Shown one piece after another: positions 1-14,100 of a DNA stretch of 64,000 nucleotides (positions are counted from its first letter, which is position 1; every line of letters begins with the position of its first letter). Origin of the DNA: Dipetalonema caudispina (lineage: Eukaryota > Nematoda > Chromadorea > Rhabditida > Onchocercidae); the NCBI GenBank assembly GCA_013365325.1, contig JABVXV010000019.1, forward strand, positions 248,001-312,000, in the 5' to 3' direction. Made by a program: the position numbers and the translations under genes. A model generated the notes under the pieces. It had not been told where the DNA came from. It saw only the letters and a list, made by a program, of their open reading frames with translations, and made no database searches.

Positions 1-1178
1 GTGTATGTATGTAATGAATAGCATGTTAAGTGGTATATGTTATTTGGCCTAATAAGTTTACAAGGCGTTTTAGAAATTCATTTTGATTTCAAAAATAGTT
101 GAAGAAAGGACCATATGAATGGAAGGATTGCATAATTCCATTATATATGGTTTGGATGAAATCATCATGTTTAAATAAGTTTTAGAATTAAGATAGCAAT
201 AACATCAGTAGCACCTCAAAACATCCAATTACGCCATTATATACTTTTAACACTTCATCAACCGATTTACATAATTTTTTATTTAACCTAAATTTGTAAA
301 ACATTTTGCAAAAATTTGTTCAATTGTAAGAAAATTTCATTTATTAGTTCCCGCCCTACTAAAGTTATTTATAAATGAAATAAGGATGGAAAAGCTGTAA
401 ATAGGAGAGATAGTAAACTTCAAAAAAGCAAACTGAATTAAAAATGAAGTGATGCAAGCACGAAAAAAAAAATTTATTTATTTTTTTTTTATTTCTAGCA
501 TCTTTGACAGCTTGATATTAGATGAAAGAAACAGACGAAGAGATAAAAATTTGAAAACAAAGTTAAAAAACTACTAAAATTTCTCAAATGACTGAAGAAT
601 GTATGACAATCAGTAAGAGCTCGACTTAAGTCAAGAAGCTCATAAGCGCTAGAATTGAAGGGAACGAAAATATCAGTTGCAAGAAAAAAATTCCACAAAT
701 TAGATCAGTGCATGGTCTCTAACTTATCGATTTCCAAGAGTTAATAATAAAAACGATGTCGAAGAATTATGGTTACTGTGAGTGAATTGTAATTGACGAA
801 GAAAAAAAATGTAAAAACCGATATGGATATTTGCGTATCATTCGCATCCTTGCGACTATTTCTTAAATATTCAACTGCAGAAAGGACCCATATTATTCAT
901 GAATATCTTTATAAGATCAAATCTACTGTCACAATTTAAAATTGTTGATAAATTGATGTTACTTATCGGTGAGAAAGAAAGTATTACTAAATAAGGCAAG
1001 ATATGGTTATATATAGGGAAGAATCGATTAGAAGGAAAAGATGTTTTGATCAAATAGAGTAACCGTAAAAAAAAAAAAAAAACGATGTTTTTTGAGAAAA
1101 GGAAGAAGAATAAACGGAGATAGATTGGAATAAATCTTCTGCTAGCTTTTATCGGGTAGTTTTTTGCCGTGAAAAAAT

Positions 1179-1209
<31 letters not shown>

Positions 1210-4200
1210 GTTTTTGCAATAGAGTTAATCTCTAACTCTTGTGAAATTAGGCATTCTGTTCACTCCCAAGTGGCTATTTGATCTCATCGTGATAATTTCT
1301 CAACTTTCATCAGCTTTTCTATATCTTCCTTCTTCCTTACACTTTTATGAATGGGTAATAATTACCAACTATAATATACATATTTTTAAACTTGCTTGAT
1401 TTTAATAAAAAATATGAGATTAGTGCAGTGTGAAATATTTCAATTTGTATTATTATGATGCCATTCGGAAATAAAGAATAAGTTAGGAAAGTTCTGAAGG
1501 CATTTCTTCCGATATACGTAGACAAAGGATTAATTACTTTCCCTGTTGAGTAATAAGCATGAAAATAATAATATATGTTTGAAAAATGAATTGTATGAGG
1601 AAAATGATAACAAAATCGGTACAGTTCAAAAGATTCTTGAACGACCAAGGAAAGTAGAAAAGGATGAAATGGAAAATAGATCCTCTTTTACAGGAATATC
1701 TTATCGATCTCATCAACAACACAACTGTTAGCACATGTTCTTCTTGCCACTCTTACTAATTACTAATCGTTATCATCTCTTAGAAAATGATAATGCATTG
1801 ATTAGCAACCAAGAGTAGTGCTTCTTACTTATCAGATCGACAGATCGATGTGGATGCAGAGGTGAAAAAAAGAGAAAAAAACAGGAAGAGGCAATAGAGA
1901 GGTAGATTCTTCCCTGAGCTTAATATCATGGAGCCACTCACTCACATTGATAGATACAATCTAGCCGGAAAGCAACAATTCTGAAAACAGGAAGTTCCGA
2001 CTCTGATGACAGGATTTTTCTCTTTCAGTATTCCTCTCCATTTTGTTCGTTTTTCTCATTCAAATTTATTAAGTATGGAGAAGGGAGAAGGGTTGTATAA
2101 GTTAGGTTATAGTTTTAAAAGAAAGAAAAATGAAGAGGGCAAAGTGAGGATAAGGAGCCAAAGGGCCAAGGTCCAAAAGGGGAAAAAAAGTCACATGACT
2201 TTCTCCATTCTCCTGTTTCTTCTATTACTGGACGTATAGCTAACCCTCAATTAGTTTATCCCGGCAAATGAACTTCCGAATCACCTTGTCTATTTGGAAA
2301 AACTGTGCAAGGTTCCCGATTTAGTCTCTTTGCTCAAGACCGGCTTCTTTCCTTGGCTCTTTTTTCAGTAGTTCATTCATTTATATAAAAGGTTTAAAAG
2401 AAATCTGAACTTCTACAAACAGAATCGCTAAGGAGCTGAAAAATAGCTTCCGTTTTACCGCTTATCGTTTGCTCAATTAGCTGAATTTTCTTATTATTGC
2501 AAGGAAATAAAGGATGTAAGATGGGTGAATTAAGGGAAAGCCAACTTTCACCTCTTCACTCCTTTCAGAATTTTAAAATAATGTTGCATTTTTAGTTCGG
2601 ATAATAAAGAAAAAATCAATAAATGAGCAATATTTAGGAAGTCAATATATGGCAGTGTTGATGTAAAATTGAAAGAGAGAACAGTAAAGTGGATAGTTTA
2701 ATGAGAGGATAAATTATGATAAAATCAAAAGTTGTTGCTGTTTTCTAAAACAATTCTGGTCAATCTTTTAAGCTCGAAGATCCCAAGAGAGCTTTATGAG
2801 CTGCCTCATAGATTATTATAAAAGCAATCGTAAAGAATAAACGAAGTGCAGTATGTTTTTGAAATCGAACGTTGGACAAATCCAAATGTAGACAATCTTA
2901 CATATTCATACACCTACTCTTCGGGTGAAAAGGACAAAGACTGATGTCACCATCATTATCTCTCTCTCACTCTCTCTCCCTTCCTATGGAAGTATCTTTG
3001 AAATCATTGAGGATTGGCAAAAATCTTATCAAAGGAAATGAACTTTTCGAAATGAATAATTTCGACAAACATAATGACAGCATTTCCTTTATCCTACAGA
3101 AAAGCCGAAAAAATATGCATTGTCTTGCTTCAGTTTTTGATGAAAAGTGCAAAGAAATCGAGAAATCACTGAGATTATTTCCGAGAAGACAATGAATTGG
3201 CCGAAATTATAGTTGTGATTTCCTGATGAATTAATTTTTTTTCTTTTGAATTTGTAGAAATCGTTGCAAGAGATCATTGTCAGTAGGTCAAAAAGTTTGA
3301 TATGTTCACAAAAATGTCGTAAGATCGGTTAGCGCAAAGGAAAGATCTCGTCTCAATTCTTTTCTTAGAAACATTGCTATATATTGCTTGGCCAAACACA
3401 AATTGATGTCATGGCCCTATCCTGGCCACTTTCCTATCGATAATCGGACAATATTAGATTAGGTATTCCCCAATTTATTTTTCTTTTCATTTTCTTCTTA
3501 TGAAATTTGCCTTATTCGAGATCCACGAGCTTTGTTATTTGGAACTTAGGAACTGATATCAGTGACGAGCGATGTAAAGTAATTATTACGAAGGTATACA
3601 AGCATATAGACCGATTTGTTACGATGATATTCTCTGAATGCAATGTCAAATGGATGAAACGGTGGAACTCTTGAATTGATCCGATGGAAAGGAAATTAAT
3701 ATTATCGGATAAAGAGGAAAAAAGTTACACATAACTAAGATTTTGAAATTCTTCCTCATCATCCTTAGAAACTTTTAAGATGGAAAATAATATCTATGAC
3801 AAAGAAAGATATAATTTATTTGATGAAAGAAAACATCACATCATGCCGATATCTTCCTCTCGCCAAAAAGTGCCTGCAAGAAGGTGTAGCAGTGTTAACA
3901 GAAAGTAATCAGTAATTAATCACTTCAGTTATATTTAAATTACCTAAACAGTCAGAGAGGTACGGTATCCATGGCAATACAACTGATGTCGTTTATTCAG
4001 CCATGATGAAAACATGAAAAATGAACGAAAAGGGAATTGTGCCAGTGTCATTACGTTGTCAACACGAAGAGAAGCGACTATAGAAGATAAATGTAAATGA
4101 TAAATTAATGAGTTTCATGAAGTTACCAAAACTAAAGAAAATTTTATCAAGTTTCTGGAATTATTCGTTTGATAGCATTTTGCTGATTTGAGATTTATCA

Positions 4201-7200
4201 TATTACAGAAGAAAATCGAAAATTTTTTCGTAAATTTAATCATATCTGCTTTATGAGATAAGATAAAAAGTCTCAATAAATCCCTCACTCTTCTGCAACG
4301 ACTATTCTCGGCTAGAAGAGCAAAAAACCAGAAAATTGAGATAATTGTAATTATAATACAAAAAAAACAGATCCGACACTAATTGAACAATCTTATCAGT
4401 AATGAAGCTGATCATGAATAGTAGGAGATATAGATGAAGGGCAGTAAATTGGATGAACGAATGGAAAATTGTAGACGAAAATATATTTTAAAAAATTGCG
4501 ATTTCTATCCTAACACTGTTTATGTGCTATTTTCTCCAGAAAAAAGTCATTAAATTTTCATAAAAAGATACTAAAGCTGCGAGTTTGCAGCTGTTTCAGT
4601 TTTTTTTAAATGATTATATCCAAGCCACCCACTGATAATCTTAGTAAAGAAACGCGTAAAATCAAGCTGATAGTGATACAAGAGACGACTCTAACGAAAT
4701 TTCATCAGGTATACTGCTACATTGTCTATTGACAACGTCGATTAAAAAAACTTCGAATTCCCTCTCGTTTCAGGTGAACATCACATTTTCTTGATCATCA
4801 ATTTTGAAGTGATTGCATAAATTCAGAAGATCATGTTAACTTATTTCCTTATATGCCAAAATATTGATATTTCGAGAAAATGAAATGCGTGCAAATTGAT
4901 TTTTTGCAAACAGGAAGTTATCCTAAGAAGAATTAATTTGACTTTTTAGTTATTCCTAAAAAGAAGCATTATCTTTTGCTTTAGCTTCTGCAGAAAATGA
5001 AAAGAAAAAAACGTTCTTCTTCATTCTTCTAATCCTGAAATTTGACAATTTCGTAAATTTTGCCTTTAGATATTCAAGAAATTTGGATCAAATAATGAAA
5101 TTGGGATGGATGATCAGTCATCTATCTGGACTATATCCTTTTTTACAATGCTAGAAAAAATGATTAAGGTTTCAAGAAAACGGAACGAAAACAAAAAATG
5201 TATGTGGTGTATCCTCCGTGTACAATTCAAAAACTTAATCCATAAAACTTCTAATTTGCCAAATAATTAAAATATATTTCTATGCGTCGTATTTCATTAT
5301 TTCAAGTTCTGAAAGTTTCTCAAATTACTAGGTCAGTTCTTTTCAGGTTCATCAGGTTGATATTTAAACATGTATTGATCTTTTCCTGGTCCTTCTTAAA
5401 GAACAAATGAGCATAAATGGAAAAGTGAAGTTGTTGCATCAAAGTTGCTCTGTTCATTTCGACCATCTTAGTTATTATCAAATATAAGCGAGATATTATT
5501 TTATAATTTATTGCGAAAAGTACTTCTGTATTTTCAAAATGATTGATTGCATATGATATGTTACTCATATGCTTTGCAATAAAGTAAGACGAAAAAAATG
5601 GATGAACTGGTTGGAAAAACGAGAAGTTAAACTTGATGGAAGAAGCAAAAAAAATTGTATAAAATCCGTGAAATTCCAACGAAAAGGATTGAGTCAAAAA
5701 GTTTGCCAACTTAAAAATTGCCAAAAAACGCTTGAAATCAAATCAACTAACAACAAAATGCATATACATATTCGATGAGATATTTCCTGTTATAGCTTTT
5801 ACTTTGAAAAATATTTGAAAATTTTATTCTCAAGGGGTAAATAGTGCTAGTTGTTGAATTTTACGAGAAAAAAAGAAATAACCAGACAATCTTTTGGATG
5901 AATTGCAAAGACTAAAATACACCAATAGTTGGCCAATTTTTAACTTCATACTCTCAATTTTGTTCCCTCGGGCCAGATTTATTCTTCTATTCAGTAGCTT
6001 TTTGGGCTTCAGAAATTCACAAACGCATGTATGTGAATTTAAAATATAAATATGAGTATACGGACGCAAATCTTTATGGCTAACAAACACGTTCCTTGTC
6101 ATTTCCACATCTTGCATTGTTTAGTAGAAAAGATAATGAATTTTAGTCCACACACATAAAAAAAAAAAAGTTTAATGATTTTTAGTCCACAAACATGGAT
6201 GGAACAATGGAAAAAGATTTTACAACGATGATGATTAGAGGATGAAAGAAAATTAAGTACAGTAAAGAGAGCTCAAAATTTAAGATGTTTTTGCTCAAAG
6301 CATCCAGATCATATAGTCTGAAGCGAAATGGGTTCGATACTAATCAGTCGAAAACCACAGCTGTTCTACTTCCTCTGCTGTCCACAGAAATTTAATCACT
6401 ACTTCTCATATGTATTTAAAGTTACTGAGAAAAATTCACCGCCTGCTTGAAAATAGTTTAAAGTGTTAAAATCTCGGATTTCATATAATTTCTTTAGTTA
6501 TAAAATGAATTTTATTTATGCAATAAAGTGATGATTTCAGTAAAATAAGCAAAGCCAATAATAATGGCACTTCAATTCGGTTGAAATAAACGAACAAAAT
6601 GTGTCCCAACCCGTTTTAATATTTTCACTTTCTGAATTAATAATTTGCATTTAAGTGACATCAAAGATTGATTATCAAAAGTAAAGTTGTCTTTATATGA
6701 AGTAGGTTAGTCCGCATGTCCATTTGTTGCGGTCATCAAATTTATTTCTTCATATATCTTAACCTGTTTCAAAGACACTTACAACTAATAAAATAATCTC
6801 TCTTCTTTATTACACTTTAAAATTAGGATTCAAATTCAAAGACCGAAATAATGTTTCCGAGCCAAGCACTGAAATATTTTTAACCTTTCTGGAAAAATGG
6901 TTTTTTTTTTTTCAAACTGTATTTAGCATTATAATGTTCAGTTTCAGGGCTGAAAGTTGGCTCATTTTTCTATGCCCTACTTTTTACACCTTCAATAGAA
7001 CCAACATCTATCAGTGACACCTCTGCAATTCAAAATGATATGAACCAGAGTAGTTTGTGACTATCATCGCAATTTTGAACTGTCAAACTAGGCAAGTAAT
7101 TTTTACGAGAGTTATTTAACACATTGAAGTGATCAAATTAAATGATGGATATGTGCAAAAGAATGTTTGAATGGTTGGTGCAGGCTGTCGATGATCGCTT

Positions 7201-8174
7201 GATTGATTTGTTTGTTTTGCAGTGTGAAAGTGGCGATAACATGAAGAATCGTGGGGGCAGGAGAAGTATAACTGTCAAAAAACTGGCGAAGTGCTTGAAA
7301 TTTAAGTGAGAAAGAGAAAGTAATGGTGTTATGGGTTGTAAATGCTATCATTTTCCGAAAGGAGATCGAAATAGATGAATATTTGGTATGAAAGATGAAC
7401 AAAAACTACAAGATAGCAAAGGAATGTCGATTAGTAGGGTGGCCTTTCCTTCCTTTACTTTACTTTCCTTTTCCCACCACAATTATTCAAAATCAAATTG
7501 GTTTCACAAATAGTAGTGACATTTAAATTACGCAAAATACAGACAACAGAACGTTCGCAACAATGGATATAATGAATGTAAAAGATTAAGTTTGAAAGCT
7601 TTATGTTGCAAAAGAGGGAGAAAGTTGTAGTTAGTAAAGAAACATTTGTAAGCAAAAGTGATTTTCGACGATTGACTACGTTTAAGCTTTTTTTGCTCAA
7701 TAAAAGAAATGTTTTACTTTGCTCAAAGCAATTACAATGAATATCGGAATCCGCTATACTTGCATCCGACATAAAAAACGCAAATGACTAAAGCTGAATC
7801 AGTCGAAATGAAGCAATGGACATTTTGATGAGGAGAGAACATTAGAGAAATTTATTCAGTGAAGAAATTGGAAAAAAAAAAAAAGAGGTGAGAAGAGTAC
7901 GATTAACTATTGGGAAGATTAAATTAATCTCTTTATCTTTGGTGAAAAGGAATTGAATTAAGTTGAAAAAAGGAACACTGAAAGAGCGTAACAGAAAAGA
8001 GATACATTATTGACATGTACTTTTGGGCTTCTTTCTTTTTTTTTTTTTTAAACATCTCAATATGGATGAAAAGAGGTATGATTCCCAATATTGTGATTAA
8101 AAAAAAAAGTATTTAAAAATATTAATCAGAAGTATAATAGATAAAAGTGAATTGAAGGTCTAAATAGGCCGATC
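1..8174. other. Gene-poor AT-rich stretch
   Basis: No gene can be supported here. The stretch is AT-rich with homopolymer runs and many short chance open frames on both strands. The only coding-like signal is a same-frame series of open segments on the plus strand at 3504-3908, described separately. A possible distal poly(A) signal of the gene ending at 8175 (AATAAA on the minus strand) lies at 7851-7856. Confidence 0.6.
1181..1209. repeat. Poly(T) run of 29
   Basis: An uninterrupted run of 29 T residues. A separate A run of about 16 lies at 1067-1082. Length is likely to be unstable and error-prone in sequencing. Confidence 0.9.
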
Positions 8175-11100
8175 TTAATTATATTCGACCTGAAAATGTA
8201 TTTCAAATATTACTAAACAAATCATTTACACTTAAAATCAGCATTAACACCCAACTTAAATAAGAAACAACTGTTCTACAGGATACTTACTATTCTGTAG
8301 AATATCTCATCCACACATTCTCTCAGATGAACAGTGTGAAATGGGTAAAACAATGAATTTTACATTGGTAACTGACGAAATGAAACAGAAAAAAGTAAAC
8401 ACGAACCGATGACTTTTCCTTCAATAAGATCGCTTGGAAATTGTACATCTCCCACACATGACTCTAAATCCGATTGCATACTGGCAATTGAAGAATTGGA
8501 TCGAGCCGATTGCGATTGTGGTACCTGTAGATAATTCTGCAGAAATGGTCGATGATGCGAAGGTGATGAAGCACCTGAAAGGACCGGATATTAATGGAAA
8601 AGATGTCCTATTGGTGGAATAAAAATGATGATACATTAATATTTGTTTGTTGACTTATTTTTTGTTATTTGTTTTAAACTTTCTACCATAAAGTGTAATA
8701 AATTAATTTATTGTTAAATGAAATACATCTAGAAAGTTCATAAAGAGAAAGCAAAAGAAAAAAAAGTGAGGGAAGTTTGATAGGAAATCTCAGCCATGAT
8801 TACTACATAGGAGATTGACCCTTCATATTTCACTTTTGTAATTATTTCCGGTAGTATTACTTTATAACTGAAAAAAAAAAAAACTATATTCTTCTTCATG
8901 TCGTTAAGACTTTCCAAATATTTTCTCAACACTGAGCACATTTGATGATAAATTTAGTATAAAGGAATATGATCAAAGATTAGGTTAGTTTAAGCTTTTC
9001 ATCAAAACCAAAATGGATGAAAAATAAATGTTCAAGAAGATAATGAAAACTACTTCACCCGAAACTTTTAAGAAATCTTGAAATAGACCATTGCTGGAAA
9101 ATGTTGCTCAAAGAATCGTTATTTTTGGGATGAAATTAAATAATTTTGTCTTCGAACAAAGAAAAACAAACAATGTTGTAATAAAAACAAAATGATTATT
9201 TTTAGAAGAAATCAGAGAAGATCGAAAAGCGATTTCAGAAAAAATATCGTAACTTCCAGCACAATCAGGAAAGGATACAATGATGCTATCACGAAAAAAC
9301 ACTGAAAGTGATACATAGTACGAGAGAATGGAAGAAGGATAGGAGATAAGAGCAGTTCACATTCATTGAATGTAAAAAATTTCTGAATTTTCGTCATGTT
9401 GAAATTCAAAAGCGTAAAAAACTTAAATTATTTCATGGGGCGTCATTTTTTTTTGTAAAAAATATAGCAAGTTAAACTATGTTGTTGACAATTCGGATTA
9501 GATATGAGACAGATCGATCGATCTTTTTTCCATCAAGTTTGATTTTATTTATTTGAAATGTTGCAACAAACATTCGTCTAATCCATTTACATATCAACTG
9601 CTATAAATAGTTCCTTAGTGTTTTCAATAGATTAATTTTTTTTTTTTTTTTTCATAAAATCCACAATTTTTGTAATTAGTATGCAAAAAGCTGAAAAATT
9701 AGAACTGCAAACTGCATCTTCAACTTTCCATTCATGCGGTTTAAATGACAATGCAGTGCACTTAACTTATCTCTACAATTCTTACAGTGATTGTCATCAT
9801 GTTTGTATGGATTACTAATTAAATTGTCTTGTCTTTTTTTAACTAAAAAATACGAGTTTAACATTATTGTCTATAATTAACGTCTTACTCTTAGCATGCT
9901 TCAATCGCATCATCAATATTTTCGAAACCTTCCACTTCTTTCATCTTTTTTTCATCAAAAATGATGAAAAAAGATGAAAGATTAAAATCTAAAATAAACT
10001 GTTTTATTATTTTCATTGATACTTCTGCTCTCTTTCATTAATGCAAAACAATTAGTACAGCACTTCTGCAGATTTATTTGCTAAAATTATGACGAGAATA
10101 CATATTTCCCAGACTGTAAAAGTCAAAAATTAAAAAGCATTTGATATTTTCATGGCAATATAATTTATATTAAAGATATTTCAAAGCTTATAGAAATAGA
10201 CTGGCGTAAAGAACAATTGTTTGTAAGATTGATGAAATCATCTTTCATTGAAACATTTTTTTGAAGATTTCTTACAGCATATTGCAAATTTATTTGTTTG
10301 TTTGTATCGACTTAATTAATTAATTTCATGCTGGGAATCCTCACAGCAATTTTAAAACTCTTTGAAACTTTTTTTTGCTTAAATTGTTGACCAATAATAA
10401 AGTGGAAGGAGCAAATCACTTGACCCTGGAGTTAATCATTAACTCAGAGTTAATTCTCGAATTTTTGCATGCATCAGTTCTGGTCAAATTGATGAAACGT
10501 AACGAAATATGAAATTCTGCATGAAACTTGAAACCTTTTACTATCATCGTTATTCGATCACAAATTATGAAACATTTCTGAATAGTATAATCAAAAATAT
10601 TACTTATTTAATGATGTTCTTACAAACATATGTCTTCATGTCAATGTAATTAAGGCATCATAGAAATAAACTGAAAACGATGTTAAACGTTGAGGAACGC
10701 TTAAAATATTCGAAGAGCAGAAATCGATTTAGTTTTATTGACTGGTATAATTAAAATATATGAGAAATCAAAGCATCTAAGAATTGATGAGTTTATCTGA
10801 GTGAATAGAAAACAGCAACTATACTAAGGAAAGTGTAAAAACAGAAATATCAACCTTTTGATAAGTTTGGGAGTGTACCATTACGTTTGATATTAAGTCT
10901 TGTACGCATCCCACTATCATCAATGATGCTCATACTTCGAACACTATCACGTCGAAAATCATTTTCTGGAGAGAGATAAATTCCATTGCTTGGTGATGAT
11001 GGCAAAGTGCCATTGTCGGTTAATTCTACCGAATGACTTCGTTTCTGTTCTACAAATTTATTTATCAAAATCGTATATTGATTTTGATAATCATATATAC

Positions 11101-14100
11101 ACGATATGTTCGAAATCACCAGTGCATATACGCTACTTGTGATTTCCATAAATTTAAAAGTCATCAGGAAAGTTTTGATTTAGTCGAAATTACAATTGAA
11201 ATGATAACCCGACAGATGAGAAAGTACACAAATGTATAGTTTGGACCACAATATAATTTTACAATAATTTCAGGTTTGCAAATCACATGAAGCATGCATG
11301 CAACAGGTTTATCTAGACTTGTATATCTTATAGGAATTTCATTCCCTCAGTTTTATTAAACAAAATTTCGAAAATGAATCAAAAGTCATTGGTTACAATA
11401 GTGACCGTTTGATGATTGACCTTAGCATGATATTCCAGACTTCATTTATCTCACTATTCCTCTATTCTAGTATAAATCTGCAACCCGAATTTTTCTTCAC
11501 TGATCTTTGGGAAGATGTTGAATTAATGAAGAATATTTTCTTTGTAATTATTTATTTAAGAAAGAGAATAAAACTATGAGTATACAGCTTAGATAATAAG
11601 CAGATAGGAAACAAATTGCTGCTATTATTTGCGATTGCGAAAAAGTCCCCAATAAGTATAATCGCTTGCTCATTATTATTTCTGTGCGAAACAAAAAAAA
11701 AAAAAAAAAAGAAAAAAAGTACTTTACATAGAAATATGTAAAACAACCACGGAAATACCGAATCATCGTTGGTGATTTTGTATTATTCGGTATTTCGAGT
11801 GAACTGATAATATTACCAATATTGAATTTTGAGCGTGAAAAAGAAAATACTATTATTTGATGAAAAGAGAAAGTCAATCTTAGCTCAAAAATATTGATTT
11901 GATCTGTCAAATTTGAGTAATGCCACGTGATGTCGGAAGATTTTGAGATAGAAGAATTCTTCAATGTGCCAAATGATATGAAAGAAATTTATTAGTGTCC
12001 CTAAGAAACATAATTAGACGTAGATTGTTGTTGAAGATACTTGGCATGCTCTTTATAAAATGAACATTTTGTTAAAAAGATTAGGGACCACACTCTATCG
12101 ACACTTGCTGACAAAATGAAGTGTATTTATTAAAATTATTGTTTTCCCATTTTTTAAAGAGATGCAAATGAAAATAACAACACATTATGCTATTGGAGAA
12201 AACAAAGATAAATGTCAGTTGGAGCTCTGCCTGATCTTTTATCACGGGAAACTTTCAGTTTTGTTGAGTTTGATATGTTTATAATTCGACTAAATTTTTT
12301 TTCTTAATTTTATGTTTTCTAACAAAGCTAACAAATATTAAACTTTAATGAGAACTTTCATTCCTACAAGATCAAAATTGACTATAGTTTGGTAAATTAG
12401 AATCGATTATAGCAAGAGAAAATAGACAAAAAGAAATATAATTATTGAAAATTGTTGAATTATAAAGCGCTGTCTGTTTTTCAATCTCTATCTATTGGAA
12501 AAAAAAAAAAACCTATATTAAAATTGAGAGCTATTTTCGAAAAACACTGAAAATTTTAATATATGGGATATTTTTAAATAATTTGCTCGTATAACACATT
12601 TTTTGCTAGTACGATACGATTTTAAATAAAACTTTGCAACAGTTTATTCCATATGACTTCTATGGAAAAATTGAATTTCATTGGAATGACCAAAATTGTC
12701 AACAAACAAGACTGTCAATGACAACATCGATTACTTGCGACAAGATTAAAAGGCGAAAATTCTTTCAACCTTCACATACACAAATATTTACTACAATCAT
12801 TTTTATCAATTGGTTGGATATAACGAATAATGTGATAAGTTTTTCAAATTGTGAGACTTATTGTAACTTATCTTTCTTTTACTTTGTTTCATAACTTTTT
12901 TTATATTTGGGAGTGTTCGGAATAAGCAATTTTGTTCCTTCTTTCTTTTATTTTCAATAAGCTATGACATAAAGTTGTCCAAATTTCAGTGAATGCTTTG
13001 TGATAGAAATTATCAAAGGAAGAAATGAACAGGTCAAGAATAAAATCTCAGCAATTCTTCCGACTAAGAGCTTCAAAAAGCAGAAACAAGAATAATATCA
13101 CCCTATTACATTTAGTTGGTTCACTCACAACAATTCTTTCATCTTAGATTTCCTGAGAAAACTTTACACTTTTTTCTCGTTTCTTTCTTTTTTACTCTGT
13201 ATGCAGTAATTGTTTTTATGATTTTCCAACCGTAAAAACTTAAACTAAAAAAAAAAGAAAACTCTATCCAGAGTACTTCGAATCTCAGCTTCAAATGATA
13301 CATAATCCTTTTCCAAGAAATTGGTGAATTCCAGGCTGTTTTTTTTCTTTTTAGAGCTCTTTTTGCTTCTCTGATTAGTAATCTGAAATAAAACAGGTTT
13401 CTTTTTTTTTAATTTTCCACCTGTAATCTTCCCGTTTAGGTTAGATTACCTAAGGTTTGATGACAGGTAAAACTTAATGCACCCTCGACTTCTAATTTCT
13501 TTATTTTTTTTTTTTTTTTTTTCATTAAGCAGATTAATGATAAAACCGTAGGCTCAGCCAAATCAGTTGAAATTTTGCAAGTTTGCAGTTTGTGACTCTT
13601 TTTTTTTCTTTTTGGATACTCTGAAAAATTGTTAAAATTGTTTAATCGTGCATTACCCTTCTGAAAAAAATATGTAAATTTTTCCTTCTATTGATTAAGT
13701 ACTAAAATTATAACCTTTACAGCACTACGTATAAAAGAACACCGTAGAAAGTATATTCACAATATGAGTCTCCCGGAAGGCTTGGCAAATTCTTTTTATT
13801 TCTTAACTTCCTTTTGTAATGAAGTTAAAGGAATCATTTAAGGGAAAGAATTCACTACTTTATTAATAGTCTAGAGAGATTTATGATTAGCTGCCTAAGA
13901 GATATTGAACATCTCATTAAACTTTACGCAATTAAACCTTTAATAGTCGGTAGATATTTTGCATTTTGAAATGATTAAATGAAGCAACAAAAGTGCTCAC
14001 TTGAAGAATAAAAATTTGAATGAAATTATGAAAATTATGTTTGTTAGAGGAGTGATGAATCAGTCAGGTAAAATAGGATTATTGAATGATTGAGTGGTTG

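Noticed and set aside
5320..5724. 134-codon minus-strand open frame
   Set aside because: Composition (Phe, Ile, Asn, Lys) is what AT-rich non-coding DNA gives; no motif, no good start context, no adjoining exon.
6329..6345. tRNA B-box-like string gggttcgatac
   Set aside because: No pairing T-stem, no A box at proper distance and no acceptor stem, so not a tRNA gene.
7455..7772. 105-codon minus-strand open frame
   Set aside because: Reads as low-complexity Leu/Ser/Asn with no family resemblance and no regulatory context; kept out for lack of support.
11548..11964. 138-codon minus-strand open frame
   Set aside because: It is carried through a long A/T homopolymer (Phe run), is hydrophobic and AT-driven, and lies in the intron upstream of exon 4 of the serine-rich gene without matching splice sites.
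12634..12894. 86-codon plus-strand open frame
   Set aside because: Only starts at TTG; an AACAG acceptor is possible but no partner exon was found on this strand.
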